In this document: positions 7,835 to 17,158 of the stretch, one piece after another
Position numbering within the stretch: the first letter of the stretch is position 1
Layout of the letters: the number at the start of each line of letters is the position of its first letter
IMG/VR virus record: IMGVR_UViG_3300043425_000584
Coordinates: 1-35,549 of that record
Length of the DNA: 35,549 nucleotides
Reading direction: 5' to 3' (one strand)
Source of the DNA: a virus
Notes under the pieces: generated by a model
Told to the model about the DNA's origin: nothing
The model's input: only the letters and a program-made list of their open reading frames with translations
Databases searched by the model: none
Position numbers and translations under genes: made by a program

Positions 7835-8062
7835 ATGAATGTAGGGGCATCTAAAGATTGGGTACAACAACTATACGTTAGAGAATTTGGACCTAAACTA
7901 CAACCAAACGAGTTCTATTACGACAAACAAGGTAGAATGGTTATGACCGAAGAATATCATATAAGAAGAGGTAAGTGTTGTGGAAGTGGATGTTTACATT
8001 GTCCTTATGAACCTCAATACGAAAGAGGAAATCAAAACCTTAAAGAATCCTTACGAAAGTAA
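7835..8062 (+). CDS. Small Cys-rich protein, CCGxGCxHCPY type (DUF5522-like)
   Basis: 75 residues. The central part reads FYYDKQGRMVMTEEYHIRRG followed by KCCGSGCLHCPYEP, with cysteines at 48, 49, 53 and 56 plus H55, a likely metal-binding cluster. This pattern matches from memory the small DUF5522-type proteins common in Bacteroidota; their function is unknown to me. The start ATG lies 4 bp after a TAA. It is the last gene of the replication block: its final codons and stop form the terminator stem at 8046-8072. A phage copy of a host-type gene is plausible. A role linked to ribonucleotide reductase, such as redox or metal handling, is suggested only by position. Confidence 0.75.
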   Translation: MNVGASKDWVQQLYVREFGPKLQPNEFYYDKQGRMVMTEEYHIRRGKCCGSGCLHCPYEPQYERGNQNLKESLRK

Positions 8063-8072
8063 GGATTTTTTT
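8046..8072 (+). terminator. Rho-independent terminator overlapping a stop codon
   Basis: Perfect 9-bp stem, AATCCTTAC (8046-8054) and GTAAGGATT (8059-8067), with a GAAA (GNRA-type) loop and a T tract to 8072. The TAA stop of the Cys-rich gene (8060-8062) lies inside the right arm. It divides the replication block from the baseplate block. Confidence 0.92.
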
Positions 8073-8080
8073 ATTTATAT
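8072..8080 (+). promoter_or_regulatory. TATTTATA motif after the terminator
   Basis: TATTTATAT begins at the end of the terminator T tract, 29 bp before the gp25 start. It includes TATTTATA, the exact reverse complement of the T4 late promoter element TATAAATA. Confidence 0.3.
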
Positions 8081-8097
8081 AAAATTTAGTAAGACTA

Positions 8098-8104
8098 TAT
8101 TTAT
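8098..8104 (+). promoter_or_regulatory. TATTTAT motif directly before gp25
   Basis: TATTTAT 5 bp before the gp25 ATG, a second copy in the same gap. With a terminator just upstream, some promoter must lie between 8072 and 8110 or the tail block would depend on read-through. Confidence 0.35.
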
Positions 8105-8109
8105 TTAAT

Positions 8110-8574
8110 ATGGCAGATGGATCAACATACGGTATAAATTTTCCTTTTAGAGATAATCCTTTAGGATATTATTTTTCATTATCTGAAACTACGGATGAAG
8201 AAATAAGATCAAATTTATTACATTTAATTTTAACAAAAAAAGGTAGTAGGTATTTTTTGCCTGATTTTGGTACAAGAATATATGAATATATATTTGACCC
8301 ATTTGATGGTGAAACTTTCGAGGCGATAAAATCAGACATCCAAGCACAAGTTGATAAGTATATACCAAATTTAATAATTAATAATATATCAGTAACACCT
8401 TATTTACAATCTGACGAAGCTCCTGGTGAAATTAATCAAGAATTATTAGGACAAAGTGATATATATAGAATACCCGGTGCTAATACAGAAGAATACACCG
8501 CTAAATTAAGAATAGATTACACTAACGATAATAGTGGTTTTGGTTCTAGAGAGTTTATAATAATTAATATCTAA
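8110..8574 (+). CDS. 25: Baseplate wedge protein gp25
   Basis: 154 residues, near T4 gp25 (132). Belongs to the GPW/gp25 family: a baseplate wedge component contacting the inner sheath end. The family signature is clear: DEEIRSNLLHLILTKKGSRYFLPDFGTRI-type sequence at about residues 29-58, including the GxR...PxFG core, then YEYIFDPFD. The usual C-terminal strands carry a short insertion around residues 95-125. First gene after the terminator, 2 bp before the gp6-like gene, the standard gp25-gp6 order of contractile-tail phages. Confidence 0.93.
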   Translation: MADGSTYGINFPFRDNPLGYYFSLSETTDEEIRSNLLHLILTKKGSRYFLPDFGTRIYEYIFDPFDGETFEAIKSDIQAQVDKYIPNLIINNISVTPYLQSDEAPGEINQELLGQSDIYRIPGANTEEYTAKLRIDYTNDNSGFGSREFIIINI

Positions 8575-8575
8575 T

Positions 8576-10414
8576 ATGGCAACAAATAAAATTAACTACA
8601 CAAGTAGAGATTTTGAAAGTCTTAGACAAGATTTAATAAATTATGCACAACAATATTATCCTGAAGTTGTGCAGAATTTTAATGACGCGTCGATTTTTTC
8701 TGTTTTAATGGATTTAAACGCGGCAATTGGAGACAACTTACATTATCATATTGATAGAAGTATTCAAGAAACCGTCTTACAATATGCGCAACAAAGATCA
8801 TCAATTTATAATATTGCAAGAACTTATGGATTAAAAATACCCGGTTTTAGACCTTCAGTTGCTTTAGCCGACATTTCAATAGAAGTACCAGCATTTGGAG
8901 ATAGTGAGGACACAAGATATTTAGGTATTTTAAGAACAGGAGCACAATTTAACGGAGGAGGTAATATTTTTGAAACTGTATATGACGTTGATTTCTCAAC
9001 ACAATATAATAGTGACGGAGTAGTTAATAGAACTAAAACCCCGATTTTTGATAATAATAATAAGATTACGGGATACATCATGACAAAAAGAGAAGTTGTG
9101 GTTAATGGTGTGACTAGAGTTTTTAAAAGAGTAATTAACCCAAGTGATGTTGTACCTTTCTTTAATTTCTTCTTACCCGAAAAAAATGTTTTGGCCGTTA
9201 GTGCCGTCATTCAAAAAGACGGAACACAATACCAATCAACACCACCACCATCAGAATTTGCCACATCACAAAATAAATGGTACGAAGTTGATGCGTTAGC
9301 AGAAGACACCGTATTTATTGAGGACCCAACAAAACCAATCGATTCTGCCGGTATAAAAGTAGGTAAATATATAAAAACTGACAATAGATTTGTAACTGAA
9401 TATACCCCTGAAGGTTATATGAAATTACAATTTGGGGGAGGAACTACAACGCCAAATCAACAACTTCAAAATTTTGCAAGTTTAGGAGTACCTTTAAATA
9501 TTCAAAACTACCAAAACAATATTGGTTTAGGGTTAACGGTAACACCAAACACCACTTTATTTGTTCAATATAGAGTTGGTGGGGGACTATCATCTAATGT
9601 CGGAGTTGGTTCAATAAATCAAGTAGGGACTGTAACACTTTCAGTAAATGGGCCTTCAGATGTAATAAACTCAAACGTTGTTAGATCATTAAAAGTAAAT
9701 AACGTCACATCGGCTGTTGGAGGAGCAAACCCACCAACAACTGAAGAAGTTAGAAACATGGTGTCATTTAATTTTGCTGCACAAAAAAGAGCGGTAACGG
9801 TTAATGATTATAAATCTTTAATTGACACAATGCCTGGTAAATTTGGAGCACCAGCAAAAGTTGCAATTACTGAAAATAATAATAAAATTACCGTTCAGAT
9901 AATATCATATGATTCTGATGGTAATTTAACCCAAGATGTTCCTGACACACTTAAAGATAATTTGGCAACATATCTTTCTAAATATAGAATGATAAATGAC
10001 TACATATCAATTGATGTTGCAAAAGTTATTGATTTAGAATTTGAAATATCTGTAGTTATTGAAAATAACACATCACAAAGCCAAATAATTACAGAAGTAA
10101 TTGATGCGGTTTCAAACTATATGTTACCATCTAATAGAGATTTAGGTCAAAATGTGAATGTTTCAGATGTGAGAAAATTAATACAAAACACGGCAGGAGT
10201 AATTACACTATCTGATTTAAAAATTTATAATAAAGTTGGTGGTTTATATTCGTCTTCTGAAACATCACAAAGATATTCAGATAATGAAACAAAAGAAATA
10301 CAACTAATAGACGATACTATTTTTGCCGAGCCCGACCAAATATATCAAATAAGGTTCGATTCAAGAGATATAAATGTTAGAGTTAAACAACTCAGAACAG
10401 TAGACTTTTCTTAA
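8576..10414 (+). CDS. 6: Baseplate wedge protein gp6 (baseplate J-like)
   Basis: 612 residues versus 660 for T4 gp6. Forms the iris around the baseplate hub by dimerising between wedges. Starts with the characteristic INYTSRDFESLRQDLINYAQ, then a helical region with LMDLNAAIGDNLHYHIDR at about 42-60. The C-terminal half has FNFAAQKRAVTVNDYKSLI (near 400) and TVQIISYDSDG, typical of the J/gp6 fold. Two bp separate it from gp25, giving coupled translation. After it there is a 74-bp gap with an AT-rich motif before the next gene. Confidence 0.92.
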   Translation: MATNKINYTSRDFESLRQDLINYAQQYYPEVVQNFNDASIFSVLMDLNAAIGDNLHYHIDRSIQETVLQYAQQRSSIYNIARTYGLKIPGFRPSVALADISIEVPAFGDSEDTRYLGILRTGAQFNGGGNIFETVYDVDFSTQYNSDGVVNRTKTPIFDNNNKITGYIMTKREVVVNGVTRVFKRVINPSDVVPFFNFFLPEKNVLAVSAVIQKDGTQYQSTPPPSEFATSQNKWYEVDALAEDTVFIEDPTKPIDSAGIKVGKYIKTDNRFVTEYTPEGYMKLQFGGGTTTPNQQLQNFASLGVPLNIQNYQNNIGLGLTVTPNTTLFVQYRVGGGLSSNVGVGSINQVGTVTLSVNGPSDVINSNVVRSLKVNNVTSAVGGANPPTTEEVRNMVSFNFAAQKRAVTVNDYKSLIDTMPGKFGAPAKVAITENNNKITVQIISYDSDGNLTQDVPDTLKDNLATYLSKYRMINDYISIDVAKVIDLEFEISVVIENNTSQSQIITEVIDAVSNYMLPSNRDLGQNVNVSDVRKLIQNTAGVITLSDLKIYNKVGGLYSSSETSQRYSDNETKEIQLIDDTIFAEPDQIYQIRFDSRDINVRVKQLRTVDFS

Positions 10415-10468
10415 TACCCTTTATTTTAGTCACATTAAGATTTAGTTTTGTAAAAAGACTAAACTAAC

Positions 10469-10475
10469 TATTTAT
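10469..10475 (+). promoter_or_regulatory. TATTTAT motif before the 1650-residue gene
   Basis: TATTTAT lies 13 bp before ATG 10489 in the 74-bp gap after gp6. A weak stem (TTTAGT 10441-10446 with ACTAAA 10458-10463) precedes it but has no T tract. Confidence 0.35.
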
Positions 10476-10488
10476 TTTTAAAAAGATA

Positions 10489-13400
10489 ATGACCAAAACT
10501 TATAGAATACGAACAACACCCGGTGACGATAAAAATATAAGAATTAATATAAATCAGGACTTTGATTTTTTAGAAATTTTATCATTAAAGTTAAGACAGG
10601 ATGACGTATATACGAGATTTTGTGCCGATTATGGGGTTGTTGTCGGTAGAGTTATAACTAATGGTGGTTACGGTATACCAAACGTTAATGTTTCGGTTTT
10701 TGTTCCTTTAACAACCGAAGATGAAAATGACCAAGTAATCTCAACTTTATATCCATATAAAACAATAGACAAAAAAAACGAAGACGGGTATAGGTATAAT
10801 CTTTTACCGTACAAGGCTGAATATGGTGGACATACACCTACAGGAACATTTCCTGACAGAGAAGATGTTTTAAAAAGAAGTGAGGTTTTAGAGGTGTATG
10901 AAAAATATTATAAATACACAGTTAAAACAAATGATAGTGGCGACTTCATGATTATTGGAGTACCTTTAGGTCAACAAACAGTAATGATGGATTTAGATTT
11001 ATCAAACATAGGTTGTTTTTCCTTATCACCGTCTGACTTAATAAGATTGGGTATCGGAGCTGCGGGTCAGTTTAACGGACAGAGATTTAAATCATCGACC
11101 GATTTAGATTCTTTACCACAAATAGTAAATCAAAAAAAAGAAATTAATGTTACTTCATTTTGGGGTGAAAATGAGTTATGTGATATTGGTATTACAAGAG
11201 TCGATTTTGATCTTAGAGACTTAGGGATTGAAATTAAACCGCAAGCAATTTTTATGGGGTCCATGATATCATCGACTGAGGAAGACTTTTTAAAATCAAA
11301 TTGTAAACCTAAAAAAAATACAGGTAATTTATGTGATCTTACAACGGGCGCAGGTAAAATTTTAGCAATTAGACAAACTATAGATTACGACACTAATGGA
11401 CAACCAATATTAGAACAATTTAATTTACCTGAAGGAGGAAACGTAATAGATGGTGACGGTGCTTGGTTAGTGGAAGTACCAATGAACTTAGACTACGTTA
11501 TTACAGACGAGTTTGGTAATCAGATAATATCAAACGACCCGACAGTGGGAATACCAACAAAAGGTAAATATCGTTTTAGAATACAATATCAAAATGAAGA
11601 CGGTATTAATAATGACATCTTGAGGGCCGATTATTTAGTACCAAATATTAGAGAATATGGGTGGAATAGTAATGGGTTATATTCTTCTGTGAACCAATCC
11701 CAACAATTAAAATCATACGCATTTAGTTTAGATTGGAACGATTATGCTGATCCACAAGCCGCGATTGATTGTGAAGACTATTTTTACGAATTTAACTTTA
11801 ATAAGGTTTATACTATTGCAAATTTTATTGATAGGTGGAAATGGGGATATAATAGAAGTAGACATTTAGGTATTAAAGAAATTACAGATAGGGCTTGTAC
11901 AACAACAAATAATAGATTTCCTGTTAATGATGGTGTTAGAAATTTTGATTTTATTTTCTTTTTGAATAACCTATTAGTTACTTTTTTAACAATAGTATTA
12001 ATACCATTTATACCCGTATTACACGTAATAGCCTTTTTATTTCCAATATTAAAGTGGTTACTTGTCTTTTTTATTGGTGGGTTATTATATTATTTTGCTG
12101 GGTATTTTGCGTTACAGGCAATCGCTGGTTGGCCGGCATTTGGTAGTATGGCTTTAAATGGTTTGGCTTCTTTAGTGTTCCTAGCAGCAGCAGCCGCGTA
12201 TACTGTTTTAATTATTAAAAAATGGGACGCAATTAAAAACTTTAAATTTAAGGCCATTACCTTACCTATGATGTCATTTCCTGATTGTGAGGCTTGTCCT
12301 TGTGAATCTTCAGACTTAACAGTTGAAGAAATAACAGGAAATATTTTTACAGGTGGTGGTGGTGGAACCACAGAAATTGGTCCCTATACTGTTTATAGTA
12401 GAGGTAATAATAGTTTTTTAGCGGATGTTAATTCTACCTCTTTTTGGTCAGGGTACCAACCACCAAATATTGATGAAAACGATTATACAGGAAGTGACGC
12501 AAATGCTAGATGGATTGCCGATCAAACGGGGGTAAGATATGCTATTGCAGGTTACCAAGATCCAGCATCTGTCTTTTTTGGGTTTCCATTACAAATAAAG
12601 TATTCACCAAATGATGGATATACTTTACAAAATAACATAACACTATCACAGTCTTTAAATTTGATGAATTTAAGAACAAGATATTTTGACAGTGTTTCTC
12701 CTAATATAATTCAAACAACAGTAATAAATCAAACCGCAGTACCATCAACACCATTTACCGATAATGTTATGATTTTATTGTGTGATACTGGAATTGCAAG
12801 TCAATTAGCGAGTGGTAGTGTACTTAGTTTTAATAATCCAAATAATATCATAGATAATAATTTAAGCGGTGTTACAATACAAAACCAATTTGGTAGTAAT
12901 TCAATAACGGGACAAACTAGTATTGGTGAATTTGCGGTTAACGTACCATATATAACATATAATGGTAATCCTGGAAACTCAATCGTGTATTTGACAGGGG
13001 ATACCGATTCTGCCGAATATAAATTTAAAACAGGTGTGGAGTATTTTCAAGTCATAACAGGAATGACTTTACAAACAATTGCGGGTTTAACAACAACAAC
13101 TAATAGTGGATATAATAGTATTTTAAGGAGATTTATTATTTCATCAATACAAAGTATATGTTATAAACCTGACGGAAACACACAACCACCAGTCTCAATT
13201 AATCCGTTAACACTTATAAATAATTGGCAAAATTTAGAAGTTGTATTTTTAAATAGAGGGGTTGACGTATGGACAAAAAAACAACAAATAAGATATGATT
13301 TATCAAAACTATTTGGATACCCGGCATTCAGTAGTAATATTTCAGTTAGTGGTGAATTTTATATGAATGTACCAATACAAGTAAATTCAGGATCAGGTTC

Positions 13401-15441
13401 TTGGTATAATAACCCAAAGACGCCGGAAGCCCACACTGAAGTATATAGTACGTCAAAATTGTATCATAAACCTTTTGATTTTAAAGTTAATAACTCAGAA
13501 TTTACCGCCGTAACAACGAATAGTATTAAATATTATTCTTCTTTAGATAAATCAAACGCGTCGTTTACACCAGATGTCGATGCAACCCCTTTAGGTTTTT
13601 ATACTCAAGGTGGGTGGAGTGACGATGGAGTAACTAATCAGAATATGAGAAGAGGTACTTTAGTGACTTCAAGTATTCCATATCAAGGGATAGTTGAAGG
13701 AGGATCAATAATTGCAACCTCTGAATCTACTTGTACAATTGACTATACGTTACCAATACCTACAAATATACAGGCCAGAGTATATTCACCAACATATATT
13801 GTAACAAACCCAACATTAAGTGTTAATATCACATATGACACAACAGTTAATAATGCCAAATTAATCATAAGATCAGATAGATTACCAACATCAGACATAA
13901 CACAATCGTCAGGAGATAATTCATTTTTATTACATCAAAACGATAACTTCAATGCTTATATTGTTGATGCGGGAGGATCAATACCAAATTTTGATACCGC
14001 ATTTCAAGCAACAGACGTTACTAATAACTCCCTTGACATATCAGGAGACACACCAAGTTTTACAGATTCTGTATTAAGTACTTTTAATTGTGAGGGTATG
14101 GTACCTCTTAGTTGTTATGATAGTACAACCGACAGTAACGGTGACCCAACCATACAGGTTTTATCGCCATGTAATGATAATATTGACCCAACTAGAGTTG
14201 TCGGCGGGTGTTATAAATTGGTTACACCTCCCTTTATTGTAACAATACCAGGAGATTACAAATATCTTTTTGAATGGAAGGCAAGATTTAGATTTATGTT
14301 TGGTGCTTGTAGAGGATTAATATCTCACGTTTTTCAAAACAATTGGGTTAATGGTACTCTATATATGTTTACATTTAAAAAACAAATGACCTCAAACATA
14401 TTAGGTCAAAAGAAGTTTAAATTTTGTGGAACAGCGGATTCCATATATAGAGAAGGACAAGGACCTATTTATTATACTGACACTACGACAAATTCATTTT
14501 TTTATAGATCCGCACCTTACGACGGAACTAATTTTGTTGGTCAAATTGCCGAACAAGCAACATTTACAAATCCCACACCACAACCTGTAGCATCTAAATT
14601 TAAAGGTATGAATGATAGAAATTTATTCTTCCCAACAACTATAATGGATTTAGGACCAAGAGACCAATTTACAAAAGAAATATGTAATGACCCATCATTT
14701 CAAGGGTATATTGTTGATACAGTTAAATCGACATCATTTAACGATACTGCGGATATTTTACAATTAGCATTTATATCAAGACTTATGAATAATAGTTGGT
14801 TATCTAATTTAGTGGCGGTAGGAGACGCATCAATTAATCAATTATTTTCTAGAAGTGAATTTAGATTAGACGGAGATATTGCCCAACTACTTAGTATTAA
14901 TTCTGAATATGGTGTTGAACCATTTAGTGATGATACGTATGGAGACAATGATTTATTTGTTCAAACATCGTCAGGTGCGTTAGTCGGTATTTTCTTTTCT
15001 TCAAATACCATTAATAGAAAAGTGGTAAGTCCGGGTGTAACAACATTTTCTTCGGCACCACCACTTGTTGATTACTATGGATTTCCTAATTCACAAAGAG
15101 TACCTATGTATAAATGGTTGGCAAATTCAACATCAAATATATTTGGATCATCGCTTAACGATTGGGAAACTACATCACCTTATTATTCATCAAAATACCA
15201 AGATTTAAATTTCTCGGCACCACAACCACCAGCAATTTCACCATATTTTAATGACCTAACCACAGGACAAAAAGGGTACATTTATAATTCAGACCCAATA
15301 GGTCCTGTCTCTACTTGGCCGGCATCACAACAACCATCGTTTATTGTTGGCGCACCATACCATTTCTATTTTGGTTTAAGAAAGGGAAAAAGTGCGATAA
15401 ACAAATACATAACAAAATATTTCTTAAATCAAGATGTCTAA
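10489..15441 (+). CDS. Giant baseplate-region protein with internal membrane-like segment
   Basis: 1650 residues in the position T4 gives to gp7 (a 1032-residue wedge protein), so likely a large wedge component, but I cannot confirm gp7 homology. Residues about 48-180 look like a carboxypeptidase-regulatory-type beta domain (GRVITNGGYGIPNVNVSVFVPL then NDSGDFMIIGVPLGQQTVMMD), with a loop inserted. Residues 488-576 are strongly hydrophobic, enough for three or four helices, and are followed by C600, C603 and C605 in DCEACPC. The rest is Thr/Ser/Asn-rich and probably beta. The C-terminus has YHFYFGLRKGKSAINKYI. It overlaps the next gene by 8 bp. No signal peptide. Membrane-like helices inside a virion protein are unusual; see findings. 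Confidence 0.82.
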   Translation: MTKTYRIRTTPGDDKNIRININQDFDFLEILSLKLRQDDVYTRFCADYGVVVGRVITNGGYGIPNVNVSVFVPLTTEDENDQVISTLYPYKTIDKKNEDGYRYNLLPYKAEYGGHTPTGTFPDREDVLKRSEVLEVYEKYYKYTVKTNDSGDFMIIGVPLGQQTVMMDLDLSNIGCFSLSPSDLIRLGIGAAGQFNGQRFKSSTDLDSLPQIVNQKKEINVTSFWGENELCDIGITRVDFDLRDLGIEIKPQAIFMGSMISSTEEDFLKSNCKPKKNTGNLCDLTTGAGKILAIRQTIDYDTNGQPILEQFNLPEGGNVIDGDGAWLVEVPMNLDYVITDEFGNQIISNDPTVGIPTKGKYRFRIQYQNEDGINNDILRADYLVPNIREYGWNSNGLYSSVNQSQQLKSYAFSLDWNDYADPQAAIDCEDYFYEFNFNKVYTIANFIDRWKWGYNRSRHLGIKEITDRACTTTNNRFPVNDGVRNFDFIFFLNNLLVTFLTIVLIPFIPVLHVIAFLFPILKWLLVFFIGGLLYYFAGYFALQAIAGWPAFGSMALNGLASLVFLAAAAAYTVLIIKKWDAIKNFKFKAITLPMMSFPDCEACPCESSDLTVEEITGNIFTGGGGGTTEIGPYTVYSRGNNSFLADVNSTSFWSGYQPPNIDENDYTGSDANARWIADQTGVRYAIAGYQDPASVFFGFPLQIKYSPNDGYTLQNNITLSQSLNLMNLRTRYFDSVSPNIIQTTVINQTAVPSTPFTDNVMILLCDTGIASQLASGSVLSFNNPNNIIDNNLSGVTIQNQFGSNSITGQTSIGEFAVNVPYITYNGNPGNSIVYLTGDTDSAEYKFKTGVEYFQVITGMTLQTIAGLTTTTNSGYNSILRRFIISSIQSICYKPDGNTQPPVSINPLTLINNWQNLEVVFLNRGVDVWTKKQQIRYDLSKLFGYPAFSSNISVSGEFYMNVPIQVNSGSGSWYNNPKTPEAHTEVYSTSKLYHKPFDFKVNNSEFTAVTTNSIKYYSSLDKSNASFTPDVDATPLGFYTQGGWSDDGVTNQNMRRGTLVTSSIPYQGIVEGGSIIATSESTCTIDYTLPIPTNIQARVYSPTYIVTNPTLSVNITYDTTVNNAKLIIRSDRLPTSDITQSSGDNSFLLHQNDNFNAYIVDAGGSIPNFDTAFQATDVTNNSLDISGDTPSFTDSVLSTFNCEGMVPLSCYDSTTDSNGDPTIQVLSPCNDNIDPTRVVGGCYKLVTPPFIVTIPGDYKYLFEWKARFRFMFGACRGLISHVFQNNWVNGTLYMFTFKKQMTSNILGQKKFKFCGTADSIYREGQGPIYYTDTTTNSFFYRSAPYDGTNFVGQIAEQATFTNPTPQPVASKFKGMNDRNLFFPTTIMDLGPRDQFTKEICNDPSFQGYIVDTVKSTSFNDTADILQLAFISRLMNNSWLSNLVAVGDASINQLFSRSEFRLDGDIAQLLSINSEYGVEPFSDDTYGDNDLFVQTSSGALVGIFFSSNTINRKVVSPGVTTFSSAPPLVDYYGFPNSQRVPMYKWLANSTSNIFGSSLNDWETTSPYYSSKYQDLNFSAPQPPAISPYFNDLTTGQKGYIYNSDPIGPVSTWPASQQPSFIVGAPYHFYFGLRKGKSAINKYITKYFLNQDV

Positions 15442-17158
15442 CCCAAGTGAAATAAGAATAGTTTTAGGGTCATTAAGATATGCGTCAAACAACGATAAAG
15501 ATGTTTGGGTACAACCACCTTTATTTTCTAATTCAAGAGAATACGTAGAAGGAGATAGAACAATACTTGTTGATCAGCAAACAGTTTTTGATAACGAAAG
15601 ACAACGTAGCGATATTTTTAGATTATCAGGTAAAATTACAAATATAGTTAATAACGATGTTTCGGGCAAAACTTCATATACACCATATAAAAATTATTTA
15701 TATTACACCAACCCAATACAAAATGCAATATCATCGATAAATAACCCATCTTTGGCGTGGGAAGGTTATCCACAGTATAGCGAGTTTTCTATTAGTAGAA
15801 ATATTGGTATTAATGGTCACATACCTTTTATAAATAAAAGTGCGTCGTCTTATAATTGGGCTTTTTACGTTACTTATGCGTTTTCAAGCACAACCGCACA
15901 AACAATGTCTTATACTGGTGAGAAGTTTGGTGTTACTAATAATGGTTTTTTATGTGGTGATGGGATACCATATGTGATTGAGTCCGGTGTTTTTAATGGT
16001 AAACGATTAGTTTATTTTTATTGTGGAGTAAATCACAACCTACAGGTGGGACAATCTGTAGAATTATCAGTACCAATTAACGGAAAAACAGTATTCACGG
16101 TTTATTCACTCGGAGACGGAACATACCGATCGGAAGATAATGTGTTTTCAATTTACGATTTAAAATTTAACCCCACAGACGTTCAAACAGGAACCTACGG
16201 AACATTAAAGAGAATATCAAACATTACAAATTCAGGAGAAACAAAATCAATATATTATGTTAGACTACATAAGATATTAAAAACTCCTGATATGTGTAAC
16301 ATATCAAAAGCGGGATTTGAAAACAACCCATTTTTTATTAAAAAGAAAATAGAATATACACAATTAACACCAAACCAAACTGAAAGGGTCTCAATAAAAG
16401 ATGGGACACAAACTTTTTCTTATACAATTGATTCTGATGTGGATATTGCTGGTTTAACTGACAATAACGGTAAACCAATAACCGAATTGTTTTTAACCAC
16501 AATTGAAAGAGGATATATGGGGTGGTTTAATAAACCATATTTAAATCAAAACGGACAACCAACAGGATTAGAGATTGGTTGGAATTTTAATTTTTTAAAT
16601 AACAGTATTGATAACTGGTGGGACAAAAACTCCGTGGTTAATAAAGACAATATACCTGTAAACTCATATGTTGCAAATGGTCAGACATTTTACTATAATG
16701 ATTATTTAAATGTTGGGGAAATACTAAAAGGAGATTTTTGTGAATATAATTATATGGAGCAAAAAGAATATATCCTATCTAGAATGGCTCACAAATACTC
16801 TTTTAATGATACATATTTTTTAAATAACTCCACGTCTAATTTACCTTCAGGTTATCTTTATAACCCACATAACCCAATACAAATAAGAACATTTAGTGAT
16901 TATATTGAATTTGGTAGTAAAAATTATATTGATAACATACCTGGTTATGCTTGGTATAGTGAATATGAAAATAGTTGGTTTTGGAGAGATCTATATAGTT
17001 ATGGATATATAGATAATGATGGTATTGGTGTTGACTATCCGTTTATAAATGGTTCACATTATATTTTTACTAATTTGATATTTTTACAATATCCGGTACA
17101 AAGAAATCTAACATTATCATTAGACATAAACGATTTAACTGATGATAATTGTGAATAA
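15434..17158 (+). CDS. Structural protein of the baseplate/tail block, gp8 position
   Basis: 574 residues, Asn/Tyr/Ser-rich, with no motif I can name. The N-terminus (SEIRIVLGSLRYASNNDKDVWVQPPLF) is followed by segments such as TILVDQQTVFDNERQRSDIFRLSGKI, which read like a beta-rich virion domain, and the C-terminal third has many aromatics. It overlaps the giant protein by 8 bp and the next gene by 17 bp, so the three are translated as a unit. Position after the gp6 and gp7-like genes suggests a wedge component such as gp8, but sequence support is missing. No membrane segment or signal peptide. Confidence 0.78.
   Translation: MSNPSEIRIVLGSLRYASNNDKDVWVQPPLFSNSREYVEGDRTILVDQQTVFDNERQRSDIFRLSGKITNIVNNDVSGKTSYTPYKNYLYYTNPIQNAISSINNPSLAWEGYPQYSEFSISRNIGINGHIPFINKSASSYNWAFYVTYAFSSTTAQTMSYTGEKFGVTNNGFLCGDGIPYVIESGVFNGKRLVYFYCGVNHNLQVGQSVELSVPINGKTVFTVYSLGDGTYRSEDNVFSIYDLKFNPTDVQTGTYGTLKRISNITNSGETKSIYYVRLHKILKTPDMCNISKAGFENNPFFIKKKIEYTQLTPNQTERVSIKDGTQTFSYTIDSDVDIAGLTDNNGKPITELFLTTIERGYMGWFNKPYLNQNGQPTGLEIGWNFNFLNNSIDNWWDKNSVVNKDNIPVNSYVANGQTFYYNDYLNVGEILKGDFCEYNYMEQKEYILSRMAHKYSFNDTYFLNNSTSNLPSGYLYNPHNPIQIRTFSDYIEFGSKNYIDNIPGYAWYSEYENSWFWRDLYSYGYIDNDGIGVDYPFINGSHYIFTNLIFLQYPVQRNLTLSLDINDLTDDNCE

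Noticed and set aside
10415-10488. Terminator after gp6
   Set aside because: Only a weak 6-bp stem with a long loop and no T tract is visible.
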